From Clostridia bacterium (GTDB lineage Bacteria; Bacillota_A; Clostridia; Oscillospirales; CAG-272): a stretch of DNA of 6,019 nt. A program made the position numbers and the translations under genes. The stretch spans positions 1 to 6,019 of the forward strand of contig JAFYRZ010000073.1 of assembly GCA_017546745.1 (NCBI GenBank). Direction: 5' to 3'. Shown here piece after piece: positions 1 through 5,834 of this stretch; positions within the stretch are counted from its first letter, which is position 1, and each line of letters begins with the position of its first letter. Below the pieces are notes generated by a model. The model was not told the origin of the DNA. It did not search any database and was given only the letters and a program-made list of their open reading frames with translations.

Positions 1-213
1 AGCGGTACGGATTCCGTCGTAAAGCAGCATGGCGACGCCTATTATTACGTTTATTACGAGATAGAGGGCGGAGTAAAATATATGCTTCTTCTTGCCTTTC
101 ACCGCTCGCCAAACGCGTATTTTACCACCGTTTTTACGGTTAAGGCGGACTCGGAGAGAAGATATATCTCTGAATTTCTTGACTACGCGGATAGCGTAAA
201 ATTTAAAATTTAA
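1..213 (+). CDS. 3' end of an unidentified protein gene (last 70 residues)
   Basis: Frame 1 is open from the first base to a TAA at 211-213, giving 70 residues; the start lies outside the window. The fragment is rich in aromatic residues and beta-like (Tyr-Tyr-Tyr-Val-Tyr-Tyr near residues 14-19, then a hydrophobic strand Y-M-L-L-L-A-F). It ends with a helix-like stretch, E-F-L-D-Y-A-D-S-V-K-F. An alternating strand followed by a final amphipathic helix resembles the C-terminus of some secreted or lipoprotein domains of Firmicutes (PsbP/LpqN-like folds), but this is only an impression and I assign no function. The codon style (ATA, AGA and TCG all used) matches the neighbours. A strong terminator about 95 bp downstream separates it from the next gene, so it is probably a different transcription unit. 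Confidence 0.75.
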   Translation, partial: SGTDSVVKQHGDAYYYVYYEIEGGVKYMLLLAFHRSPNAYFTTVFTVKADSERRYISEFLDYADSVKFKI

Positions 214-229
214 CCTGACTTTTATCTGT

Positions 230-253
230 AAATGCAAACAAAACCTTGCATTT
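230..253. repeat. Inverted repeat AAATGCAA / TTGCATTT
   Basis: A perfect 8-bp inverted repeat has arms at 230-237 and 246-253 and an 8-base loop. It lies 17 bp after the stop codon of the upstream gene. There is no following T-run beyond the arm itself, so it is a poor terminator. It may be an RNA hairpin in the 3' untranslated region or a weak protein-binding dyad. It is AT-rich, and chance is possible. Confidence 0.4.
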
Positions 254-260
254 TGCGAAA

Positions 261-279
261 AAACAAGTGCAAGTTGTTT
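261..279. repeat. Inverted repeat AAACAA / TTGTTT
   Basis: Arms of 6 bp at 261-266 and 274-279 flank GTGCAAG. Together with the dyad at 230-253 it places TGCA cores at 233, 247 and 268 within 40 bp. No function is assigned. The arms are short and AT-rich, so this is a marginal feature. Confidence 0.25.
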
Positions 280-308
280 CATTTGATATGATTTTTATCT
301 TCGGTACA

Positions 309-352
309 CGGGCGCTTTTTGTGCATTTTTGCCAAAAAAGCGCCCGTTTTTT
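309..352 (+). terminator. Strong rho-independent terminator
   Basis: A perfect 12-bp stem pairs 309-320 (CGGGCGCTTTTT) with 335-346 (AAAAAGCGCCCG), closes a 14-base loop and is followed by six T residues at 347-352. This is a textbook intrinsic terminator for the upstream gene reading rightward. The reverse orientation has no T-tail, so it should work on the + strand only. The right arm (341-346) can also pair with 360-365 (see the dyad entry), so two alternative hairpins share this arm. Confidence 0.9.
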
Positions 353-365
353 CTATCCCCGGGCG
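341..365. promoter_or_regulatory. 25-bp GC dyad upstream of the first promoter (candidate operator)
   Basis: CGCCCG at 341-346 and CGGGCG at 360-365 form a perfect 6-bp inverted repeat around 13 bases. It ends 12 bp before the -35 box, roughly -72 to -48 from the predicted start. The second lipoprotein gene has a dyad of the same total length (25 bp) in the same place (2938-2962). The conserved position suggests a site for a dimeric regulator. The alternative is that it is only part of terminator structure, since one arm is shared with the terminator at 309-352. Confidence 0.35.
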
Positions 366-377
366 AATAATTTTTAC

Positions 378-406
378 TTTACAAATCCATATAACTGTGC
401 TATAAT
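378..406 (+). promoter_or_regulatory. Sigma-A-type promoter of the first lipoprotein gene
   Basis: The -35 box TTTACA (378-383) and -10 box TATAAT (401-406) are separated by exactly 17 bp. TG at 398-399 gives an extended -10 (TGCTATAAT). Transcription should start near 412-414, leaving a leader of about 27 bases. An AT-rich run precedes the -35 box. The promoter of the paralogue at 2974-3002 has the same two hexamers, the same spacing and the same extended -10 feature. Confidence 0.87.
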
Positions 407-439
407 TTAACGTAGAATATTACATGAAAGGAAGAAAAT

Positions 440-2872
440 ATGAAAAAATTATTCTCCTTGCTTACTCTTCTCCTTGCCGTTCTGTTTATTTTTGCCTCCT
501 GTAACGGCGGCGGTGGCGAAAACGGCGGTGGCACGAACGACGATGAGCCGGTTTACTTTGACGTCACGGTTATCGTTAAGGGCGACGGAATAAGCGCGCC
601 GAATACGAGCATTGTTGCTACCCTTGGTGAGGACCTTGAGATACCGCTTGAGTTCGATCAGGGCTATACCTTCAAGAGCGCGAGCGTAGACGGACGCTTT
701 GATTACGAAAGAAACGTATTTATTATCGAGGATATCCCTCTTTCCGTAAGCCGCGTTGAGTTTGAGGCAAAGACGGTACAGCAGTTCTTTTTTGAGGCGA
801 ACCTCGAGAGCGGGGACACCTCAACACACCCGAATGATATTTATACCGAGGGCACGACGGTCACCGTTACCGCGGGAAATACCGAGGCTACCTTTATCGG
901 CTGGTCTTTTGGTAAGGCGTTTTCCAAGGGCGGTGAGATCGTTTCAAAGGAGAGAAGCTTTACCTTTGCGCTTAACGATGAGTCGGCTCTTAATTCCACA
1001 AAGGTCAAGATCTTTGCAAACTACACGAGATCGAACGTTTACTACTACGATCTTAACGGCGGCACGGTTGACAGAAATTCCGTTAATATGAAAAACACCA
1101 CCTATTACACGACGAAGGTCAGCGGTAACAGGGTAGAGGTCACCCTCGGCGCTAAGTATTTTGAGGTGGTAGAGACCGCCTCCACCTTCTACGACGATGC
1201 GACCTTCACCCGCGAGGGCTACGTGCTTATCGAGTATAACACAAAGCCCGACGGAACGGGCGAGGGCTACAATATGGGCGCAAAGTTCCAGATAGACTCG
1301 GTTGCCGATGCAGAGCCCGTCCTTTACTGCATCTGGGCGAAGGAGACCGACGAACAGTCCTTTACCTTCTCTAACGTTAAGATCTCTCGCCCGAAGGGTG
1401 CGAGCGCAGAGTACGTTCCCTACTGGCAGGAGAACGGTGTCGAGATAACCGAGTACGTCGGAAATGAAAAGACGGTAGTTATCCCCAACAAGATCGGTGA
1501 TAAGTACGTCATCTCGATCGGTGCAGGCGCGTTTAAAAACAAGGACGTTGAAACGGTCGTTTTCGGAAGATACGTGCTTCAGATAAAGGACGGTGCGTTC
1601 GTTAACTGCACGAGCCTTACCACGATGTATTATTCAGACGGTATTTCCTACGCCTCGGATGATCTGATCGACGATGCTTCGGCAAGGAATTTTAAGAACC
1701 TCCGTATGAATGCGACGATGCCCCCGAAGCTCTCCAATAACGACTGGGGCGGCATCTTCGCGATAAAGCTCACCCGCGTTATGTCTACCGCAGATACGAA
1801 CCGCATCATTATGATCGGCGGATCGTCTATCTACGAGGGACTTAGCACGACCTATGTCGAGGCGCTTATAAACAACTCGGGTCTTGATGATGAATACAGC
1901 TTTATTAACTTCGGTACGACGAGAACTCTCACGATTATGCTCTATCTTGACGCTATCGACCACTACACCAAGGAGGGCGATATCGTCGTAATGTCCCCCG
2001 AGAATCATATAAGAGCTATGGGTAGCACAGACTTTGTAAGAGATTCCTACGATGACTCCGAGGGTATGTACCCGAGCCTTATGCGCTATCTCGATATTTC
2101 GAAATACACGGGTGTTTTCACCTCGCTCTCTGCGTTTAACCTTGAGTCAAGAGTGTCGAAAAAGCCTACGAGATACGAGGATATCTGCAAGGTTGGCGAC
2201 GGTAGCAAGGGCTCTGACAGGTACGGTGACGATCTTTCGGATTACGATAAGCGCTCTATTATGAGAAACCAGGCTGGCTGCGTAAGCTATACCGATACCT
2301 ATACGATAACCTTTAACGAAAAGGTAAAGTCGACCTCCGCCCCCGGCTGGAAGGACGAGAACAGAGATACTGCGGATTGGAAGAATCCCGATAACCTCAC
2401 CTGGTGTAACTTTAACGACCCTAAATACGCAGACGAGGTCAACCGTATGCTACGCGAGATAAAGTCCACTGGCGCTACTGTCTACTTCGCATTTGCCCCG
2501 GTTGACGGTGTTGGAATTTCGGGTAGCGCGTGGGGAGTAATTCCCGAGGTTAAGGCAGATGCCGCAAGCTGGCTTGCCGCCTACGACGCGCTCGTTGCCG
2601 AAACCTACTACGAGCTTGACGGCCTTGTCGGCTCTTCGGCGTCTTATATCTACCACCACAACTATTTCTTCGATAACGCATACCACTTAAACAACTACGG
2701 CAGAGCCTTAAGAACGTATCAGTTCTATACCGATATGACGGCTATCCTCGGCATTACCGATACGGTCGGCTATACCGAGCTTGGCACGAATTTTAAAGGA
2801 TGTCTGTTTGAGTCGGGCGTTACCGACGGAAAGCCTAAGTATAAGGTAGACTACATAGAAAATATACGTTAA
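440..2872 (+). CDS. Surface lipoprotein with InlB-like, Flg_new and LRR modules and a C-terminal SGNH-hydrolase-like domain (paralogue 1)
   Basis: The 810-residue protein starts at ATG 440, with AAAGGA (427-432) 7 bases upstream. Lys2-Lys3, a hydrophobic segment 4-19 and the lipobox F-A-S-C21 predict a lipoprotein on the outer face of the membrane. A Gly/Asn/Asp-rich linker (22-36) follows. Residues 38-112 and 115-198 look like divergent InlB B-repeat modules (EGTTVTVTAGNTEATFIGW). Residues 200-301 match the Listeria-Bacteroides repeat (DLNGG, REGY, NTKPDGTGEGY, LYCIW). Residues 333-402 match BspA-type LRR (VVIPNKIGDKYVISIGAGAF). Residues about 440-775 look SGNH-like: G460-G-S462-S (candidate nucleophile Ser462), N490, D-I-V-V-M-S-P-E-N522, and F-F-D745-N-A-Y-H749-L-N near the end. 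Inferred role: extracellular acyl transfer or esterase partner of the MBOAT at 5831. It has its own promoter and is followed by terminator-like hairpins. Substrate unknown; esterase-only activity or a non-catalytic role remain possible. Confidence 0.92.
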   Translation: MKKLFSLLTLLLAVLFIFASCNGGGGENGGGTNDDEPVYFDVTVIVKGDGISAPNTSIVATLGEDLEIPLEFDQGYTFKSASVDGRFDYERNVFIIEDIPLSVSRVEFEAKTVQQFFFEANLESGDTSTHPNDIYTEGTTVTVTAGNTEATFIGWSFGKAFSKGGEIVSKERSFTFALNDESALNSTKVKIFANYTRSNVYYYDLNGGTVDRNSVNMKNTTYYTTKVSGNRVEVTLGAKYFEVVETASTFYDDATFTREGYVLIEYNTKPDGTGEGYNMGAKFQIDSVADAEPVLYCIWAKETDEQSFTFSNVKISRPKGASAEYVPYWQENGVEITEYVGNEKTVVIPNKIGDKYVISIGAGAFKNKDVETVVFGRYVLQIKDGAFVNCTSLTTMYYSDGISYASDDLIDDASARNFKNLRMNATMPPKLSNNDWGGIFAIKLTRVMSTADTNRIIMIGGSSIYEGLSTTYVEALINNSGLDDEYSFINFGTTRTLTIMLYLDAIDHYTKEGDIVVMSPENHIRAMGSTDFVRDSYDDSEGMYPSLMRYLDISKYTGVFTSLSAFNLESRVSKKPTRYEDICKVGDGSKGSDRYGDDLSDYDKRSIMRNQAGCVSYTDTYTITFNEKVKSTSAPGWKDENRDTADWKNPDNLTWCNFNDPKYADEVNRMLREIKSTGATVYFAFAPVDGVGISGSAWGVIPEVKADAASWLAAYDALVAETYYELDGLVGSSASYIYHHNYFFDNAYHLNNYGRALRTYQFYTDMTAILGITDTVGYTELGTNFKGCLFESGVTDGKPKYKVDYIENIR
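1193..1296 (+). repeat. Near-identical patch shared with 3837-3940
   Basis: By direct comparison, 1193-1227 equals 3837-3871 (35 bases), 1230-1269 equals 3874-3913 (40 bases) and 1277-1296 equals 3921-3940 (20 bases). Only five differences occur in 104 bases. This segment codes for the second half of the Flg_new-type repeat. Elsewhere the two genes differ at many synonymous sites, including around the conserved GGSS motif, so this patch stands out. Confidence 0.9.
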
Positions 2873-2881
2873 CAGATTTTA

Positions 2882-2916
2882 AGGTCCGTGACTCAAAAAG
2901 CCACGGACCTCATTTT
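2882..2916 (+). terminator. Terminator-like hairpin after the first lipoprotein gene
   Basis: A perfect 9-bp stem pairs AGGTCCGTG (2882-2890) with CACGGACCT (2902-2910) around an 11-base loop, 9 bases after the stop codon. The tail is CATTTTGTG, with only four T residues, so termination may be partial. It could also protect the 3' end of the messenger. Confidence 0.6.
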
Positions 2917-2929
2917 GTGCATTATCACC

Positions 2930-2971
2930 AAAAAAACGCGCCATTTTAAGTCTTTCAGGCGCCCTTTTTTT
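2930..2971 (+). terminator. Second hairpin with T7 tail; contains the 25-bp dyad before the second promoter
   Basis: GCGCC (2938-2942) pairs with GGCGC (2958-2962) around 15 bases. Seven A residues (2930-2936) before it and seven T residues (2965-2971) after it can extend the stem across a 2x2 mismatch. It could back up the preceding hairpin and might act in both directions. The GCGCC/GGCGC core spans 25 bp and ends 11 bp before the -35 box, matching the dyad at 341-365. Terminator and operator are both plausible, and the sequence does not decide between them. Confidence 0.5.
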
Positions 2972-2973
2972 AC

Positions 2974-3002
2974 TTTACAATTTTTCGCGCGTGTGATATA
3001 AT
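2974..3002 (+). promoter_or_regulatory. Sigma-A-type promoter of the second lipoprotein operon
   Basis: The -35 box TTTACA (2974-2979) and -10 box TATAAT (2997-3002) have a 17-bp spacer. TG at 2994-2995 gives an extended -10 (TGATATAAT). Another TATAAT lies at 3003-3008, but its spacing to TTTACA would be 23 bp, so the first is preferred. Transcription should start near 3009, giving a leader of about 63 bases. The -35 box sits only two bases after the T-run of the preceding hairpin. Confidence 0.87.
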
Positions 3003-3071
3003 TATAATGAGTACGAATTCTGATTTTTATAGAGTGATCGATTTATAAAAACTCTCTCGGAGGCTTGATTT

Positions 3072-5510
3072 ATGAAAAAGCTGATATATTTCTTGTTCGT
3101 TATAATCTTCTCGCTTTCCGTTCTTGCCTCCTGCGGTGCGGGTGGCGGTGATGACGGCTCTAAAGGTGACGGTTCGTCTGACGTTGGCAACCTGACGGAG
3201 GTTACCGTTAGGGTCATCACAAAGGGCGAGGGCGTGTCCGTCGAGAACAGTATTTTTACAGCACGCGATGGCGATACGCTTGAAATACCGCTTACCTTCT
3301 CGGAGGGCTATACCTTTAAGAGTGCAAGCGTCCCCGGTGAATACGATTACGAGCGCGGAGTTTACGTAATTTCTCCCGTGACACTTTCCATAAGCCGCGT
3401 TGAGATCGAGGCAAAAAGGACGGATGCCTACGACTTCAGCGCCCACCTTGCGGAGGGTGACACGGTAAGCACCCCGAACGGAAGCTATGCCGAGGGCACA
3501 ACGGTAACCGCGGTATCCGCCAATACGGGTGCGAGCTTTATCGGCTGGACGTTTGGTAAGTCCTTCTCGGACGGAGGCGCTATCGTCTCAAGCGACAGGA
3601 CCTTTACCTTTAGGCTTTGCGGTGATTATTCTTTTGATAACCGAACTATCAAGATATATGCAAACTACACCACCGAAAACGTTTATTACTACAACCTTAA
3701 CGGCGGTGAGGTAAACCCGAATTCAACCAATATGAAAAGCACCGCCTATTACACCGCTACCGTAAACGGAGATGTTGTGCAGGTGACACTCGGTGCAAAA
3801 TATTTCGAGGTGGTAGAAACTGCGTCGACCTTCTATGACGATGCGACCTTCACCCGCGAGGGCTACGTGCTCGTCGAGTATAACACAAAGCCCGACGGAA
3901 CGGGCGAGGGCTATAATACTGGCGCAAAGTTCCAGATAGATCAGCAGGACGGAATTCCGATCCTCTATTGCATCTGGCAAAAGGAAGCGGATCAGCAGTC
4001 CTTCACGTATAGGGAGGTTAATAACACCCGTCCCGGCTCATCACTCACCGTTCCCTTTTGGAAAACGAGCGGGCTTCAGATAACCGAGTACCTCGGTAAC
4101 GAAAAGATCGTTGCCATTCCCAACAAGATCGGCGATCAGTACGTTATATCCATAGACTCCGGCGCATTTAAAAACAAAGACGTTGAGACGGTCATCTTCG
4201 GCAGATACATTCTCGAGGTAAAGGACGGAGCTTTTGTAAACTGTGATAAAATAAGGACGATATACTATTCCGACGGAATAACCTATGCGACCGATGATTT
4301 TCTTGACGATGCTTCCAAAAAGAATTTTAAGGAGCTTCGTATAAATGCCGTTATGCCCCCGAAGCGCTCACATGACCAGTGGATGGGCCGCTTCGCGATA
4401 AAGCTTACGCGCGTTATGTCCACCGCTGACACGAAGCGCGTTATTATGTTCGGCGGCTCTTCCGTTTACGAGGGAATGAGCTCGACCTATATGGAGGCGC
4501 TTCTTAACGGCGGCGAGAGTGGCGAATACAGCTTTATCAACTTCGGTATCGTAAGGCACTATACGATAATGTTCTATATCGACGCTATCGAGCATTATAC
4601 CAAGGAGGGGGACGTCGTTGTAATGTCGCCCGAGAACCACGTAAGAGCTATGGGAGATACCACCTTTGATGCAAACTCGATCGGCTGTGCCGAGGGTATG
4701 TATCCGAGCCTTATGAGGTATATAGACGCCTCGAAATACTCGCGCATCTTCACGTCTCTGTCCGAGTTCAACCGTAACAGAGCGGCTCAAAGCCCCACGA
4801 GGTACGAGGATATCCTCGCGGTAGAAAACGGCAAGAGCGCAGGACACAACAGATACGGAGATCAGCTTGCGAATTACAGCAAGCGCTCTATTATGAGAAA
4901 CGAGGTCGGCTGCGTCAGCTACACCGACACCTATATGATAACCTTTAACGATAGGATAAAGTCGAACGCCGCGCCCAACTGGACGGCGGAGGACGCTGCG
5001 ACACAGGATTGGAAGGACCCGAATAACGTCACCTGGTGCTCGTTTACCGAGCCGAGATATGCCGATCAGGTAAACCGGATTATCCGCGAGATAAAGGCGA
5101 CGGGCGCTACGACGCTTTTCTCGTATGCCCCGGTAGATGGCACGGGCGTGCCGGGAAGCTCGTTTGGCGTGATCCCCGAGGTAAAGGCGGACGCGGCTAT
5201 TTGGCTTTCTGCCTACGACGCTCTTATAAGGGAAACCTACTACGAGTATGACGCATACGTCGGCTGTGCGGCAAATTATATCTTCCACCATAACTATTTC
5301 TTTGACAGCGCATACCACCTTAACAACTACGGCAGAGCCATCTGGACGTATCAGTTCTATACCGACCTTTGCGTAAGTCTTGGTATAGAGGATATTAACG
5401 GCTACCTCGAGGTCGGCACAGGCTTTGAGGGCTGTATGTTTGAGACAGGGGTCAGCGACGGAAGACCTACCTACAAGGTCGATTATATCGAAGAAATTAA
5501 GAACAACTGA
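3072..5510 (+). CDS. Surface lipoprotein with InlB-like, Flg_new and LRR modules and a C-terminal SGNH-hydrolase-like domain (paralogue 2)
   Basis: The 812-residue protein starts at ATG 3072; GGAGG (3059-3063) lies 8 bases upstream. Lys2-Lys3, a hydrophobic core and the lipobox L-A-S-C21 predict lipid anchoring, followed by a Gly/Asp/Ser linker (22-40). Two InlB-like modules lie at about 42-116 and 119-201 (EGTTVTAVSA, FIGW). A Listeria-Bacteroides repeat spans 204-303 (NLNGG, REGY, LYCIW). A BspA-like LRR stretch runs from about 335 to 402 (AIPNKIGDQYVISIDSGAF). The SGNH-like part covers about 440-775: G461-G-S463-S, N490, P-E-N522 and D745-S-A-Y-H749-L-N-N-Y-G. All motifs proposed as catalytic are kept in both paralogues. 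Cys614, Cys656 and Cys788 are also shared. It lies 36 bp before the small membrane gene with no terminator between, so it probably forms an operon with that gene and the MBOAT. Inferred role: extracytoplasmic acyl transfer to an unknown surface polymer. Confidence 0.93.
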   Translation: MKKLIYFLFVIIFSLSVLASCGAGGGDDGSKGDGSSDVGNLTEVTVRVITKGEGVSVENSIFTARDGDTLEIPLTFSEGYTFKSASVPGEYDYERGVYVISPVTLSISRVEIEAKRTDAYDFSAHLAEGDTVSTPNGSYAEGTTVTAVSANTGASFIGWTFGKSFSDGGAIVSSDRTFTFRLCGDYSFDNRTIKIYANYTTENVYYYNLNGGEVNPNSTNMKSTAYYTATVNGDVVQVTLGAKYFEVVETASTFYDDATFTREGYVLVEYNTKPDGTGEGYNTGAKFQIDQQDGIPILYCIWQKEADQQSFTYREVNNTRPGSSLTVPFWKTSGLQITEYLGNEKIVAIPNKIGDQYVISIDSGAFKNKDVETVIFGRYILEVKDGAFVNCDKIRTIYYSDGITYATDDFLDDASKKNFKELRINAVMPPKRSHDQWMGRFAIKLTRVMSTADTKRVIMFGGSSVYEGMSSTYMEALLNGGESGEYSFINFGIVRHYTIMFYIDAIEHYTKEGDVVVMSPENHVRAMGDTTFDANSIGCAEGMYPSLMRYIDASKYSRIFTSLSEFNRNRAAQSPTRYEDILAVENGKSAGHNRYGDQLANYSKRSIMRNEVGCVSYTDTYMITFNDRIKSNAAPNWTAEDAATQDWKDPNNVTWCSFTEPRYADQVNRIIREIKATGATTLFSYAPVDGTGVPGSSFGVIPEVKADAAIWLSAYDALIRETYYEYDAYVGCAANYIFHHNYFFDSAYHLNNYGRAIWTYQFYTDLCVSLGIEDINGYLEVGTGFEGCMFETGVSDGRPTYKVDYIEEIKNN
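3837..3940 (+). repeat. Near-identical patch shared with 1193-1296
   Basis: This is the partner of the patch in the first paralogue: 99 of 104 bases are the same, in blocks of 35, 40 and 20 uninterrupted matches. It encodes the REGY to KFQID part of the Flg_new-type repeat. Confidence 0.9.
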
Positions 5511-5546
5511 CCGACTAAAATAAAAACGAAAGGTGCGGTAAAGCCT

Positions 5547-5834
5547 ATGCAGCTTTTTGGCGGCGGAAATACCCTTTATATCACGCTCGCGATAATTGCG
5601 CTCTTTTGCGTATTACACGTTATAACCTATCTTACGCGCGGAAAATTGTCGCTTGCTATCAGTATTGTAAACATTACGTTACATATACTTGCTATATTCG
5701 CATTTTTGTGGCTTAAGCTTACGATAAGCGAGGCAACTCTCGCTTATCTTTTCAGCCTCTTTTTCCACACTATGATACACTTTATCCCTTGCCTTTTAGG
5801 GCTTAGAGAAAAGAAGGGAGGCGAGGACGAATGA
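5547..5834 (+). CDS. Small three-helix membrane protein between the SGNH lipoprotein and the MBOAT
   Basis: The product has 95 residues. Three hydrophobic segments are visible: about 10-29, 34-56 and 63-86. Charged residues (T-R-G-K) separate the first two, and the tail R-E-K-K-G-G-E-D-E is strongly charged. There is no signal peptide or recognised family motif. The possible ribosome site AAAGGTG (5529-5535) is rather far from the ATG (11 bases); no alternative start codon in this frame lies just upstream. The gene follows the second lipoprotein by 36 bp and overlaps the MBOAT start as ATGA, which suggests translational coupling and roughly matched synthesis. By position it could be a small accessory subunit of the acyltransferase, comparable in role to DltX of the dlt operon, but DltX is shorter with one helix and I see no sequence relation. 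Confidence 0.85.
   Translation: MQLFGGGNTLYITLAIIALFCVLHVITYLTRGKLSLAISIVNITLHILAIFAFLWLKLTISEATLAYLFSLFFHTMIHFIPCLLGLREKKGGEDE

Larger units (their letters stand above)
317..2872 (+). repeat. Tandem duplication, copy 1 (regulatory region plus lipoprotein gene)
   Basis: This copy and 2913-5510 are direct, adjacent duplicates. The two proteins align along their whole length with only small gaps. The similarity also reaches upstream: TTTTGTGCATT followed by CC and an A-run occurs at 317-339 and 2913-2936, and TTTTTACTTTACAA precedes both promoters (372-384 region and 2967-2980 region). The outer limits are approximate because the intergenic DNA has diverged. Confidence 0.85.
2913..5510 (+). 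repeat. Tandem duplication, copy 2 (regulatory region plus lipoprotein gene)
   Basis: This is the second copy of the unit at 317-2872: shared upstream motif, equivalent dyad and promoter, then a collinear paralogue. The copies differ most in the signal peptide, the linker after the lipid-modified Cys, and residues around 530-600 of the products. This copy, not the first, is directly followed by the membrane genes. Confidence 0.85.

Noticed and set aside
756..1091. A 111-codon Arg/Ser-rich open frame inside the first lipoprotein gene
   Set aside because: It is an out-of-frame shadow of the InlB-like region. The low-complexity Arg/Ser composition is typical of a shifted reading frame. The similar small frame at 3529-3714 in the paralogue is the same artefact.
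317..2942. The repeated TTTTGTGCATT...CCAAAAAA motif in both intergenic regions as a mobile element or CRISPR-like repeat
   Set aside because: There are only two imperfect copies, each at the same place relative to a duplicated gene, with no transposase, target duplication or regular spacing. Duplication of the whole locus explains them.
3003..3008. A second TATAAT as an alternative -10 box
   Set aside because: It would be 23 bp from TTTACA and lacks the TG extension. The copy at 2997-3002 has ideal 17-bp spacing and matches the other promoter exactly in design.
3024..3055. Possible pseudoknot or riboswitch in the leader of the second lipoprotein gene
   Set aside because: TTTTTAT (3024-3030) could pair with ATAAAAA (3045-3051), and AGAG (3031-3034) with CTCT (3052-3055). 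The connecting loops would be zero bases long, so both stems cannot form together, and the single A/U stem is weak. No known riboswitch core is visible.
3027..3446. Minus-strand open frames of 139 and 72 codons over the second promoter and gene start
   Set aside because: They cross the promoter, leader and signal-peptide region of the second lipoprotein gene. The + strand reading has clear signals and domains, and these frames have none.
4368..5318. A 316-codon open frame on the minus strand inside the second lipoprotein gene
   Set aside because: It is fully antisense to a strongly supported gene, has no ribosome site or promoter that I can see, and its translation shows no recognisable domain. 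The first paralogue has shorter antisense open frames at corresponding places (1634-2008, 2450-2686), as expected from shared codon bias.
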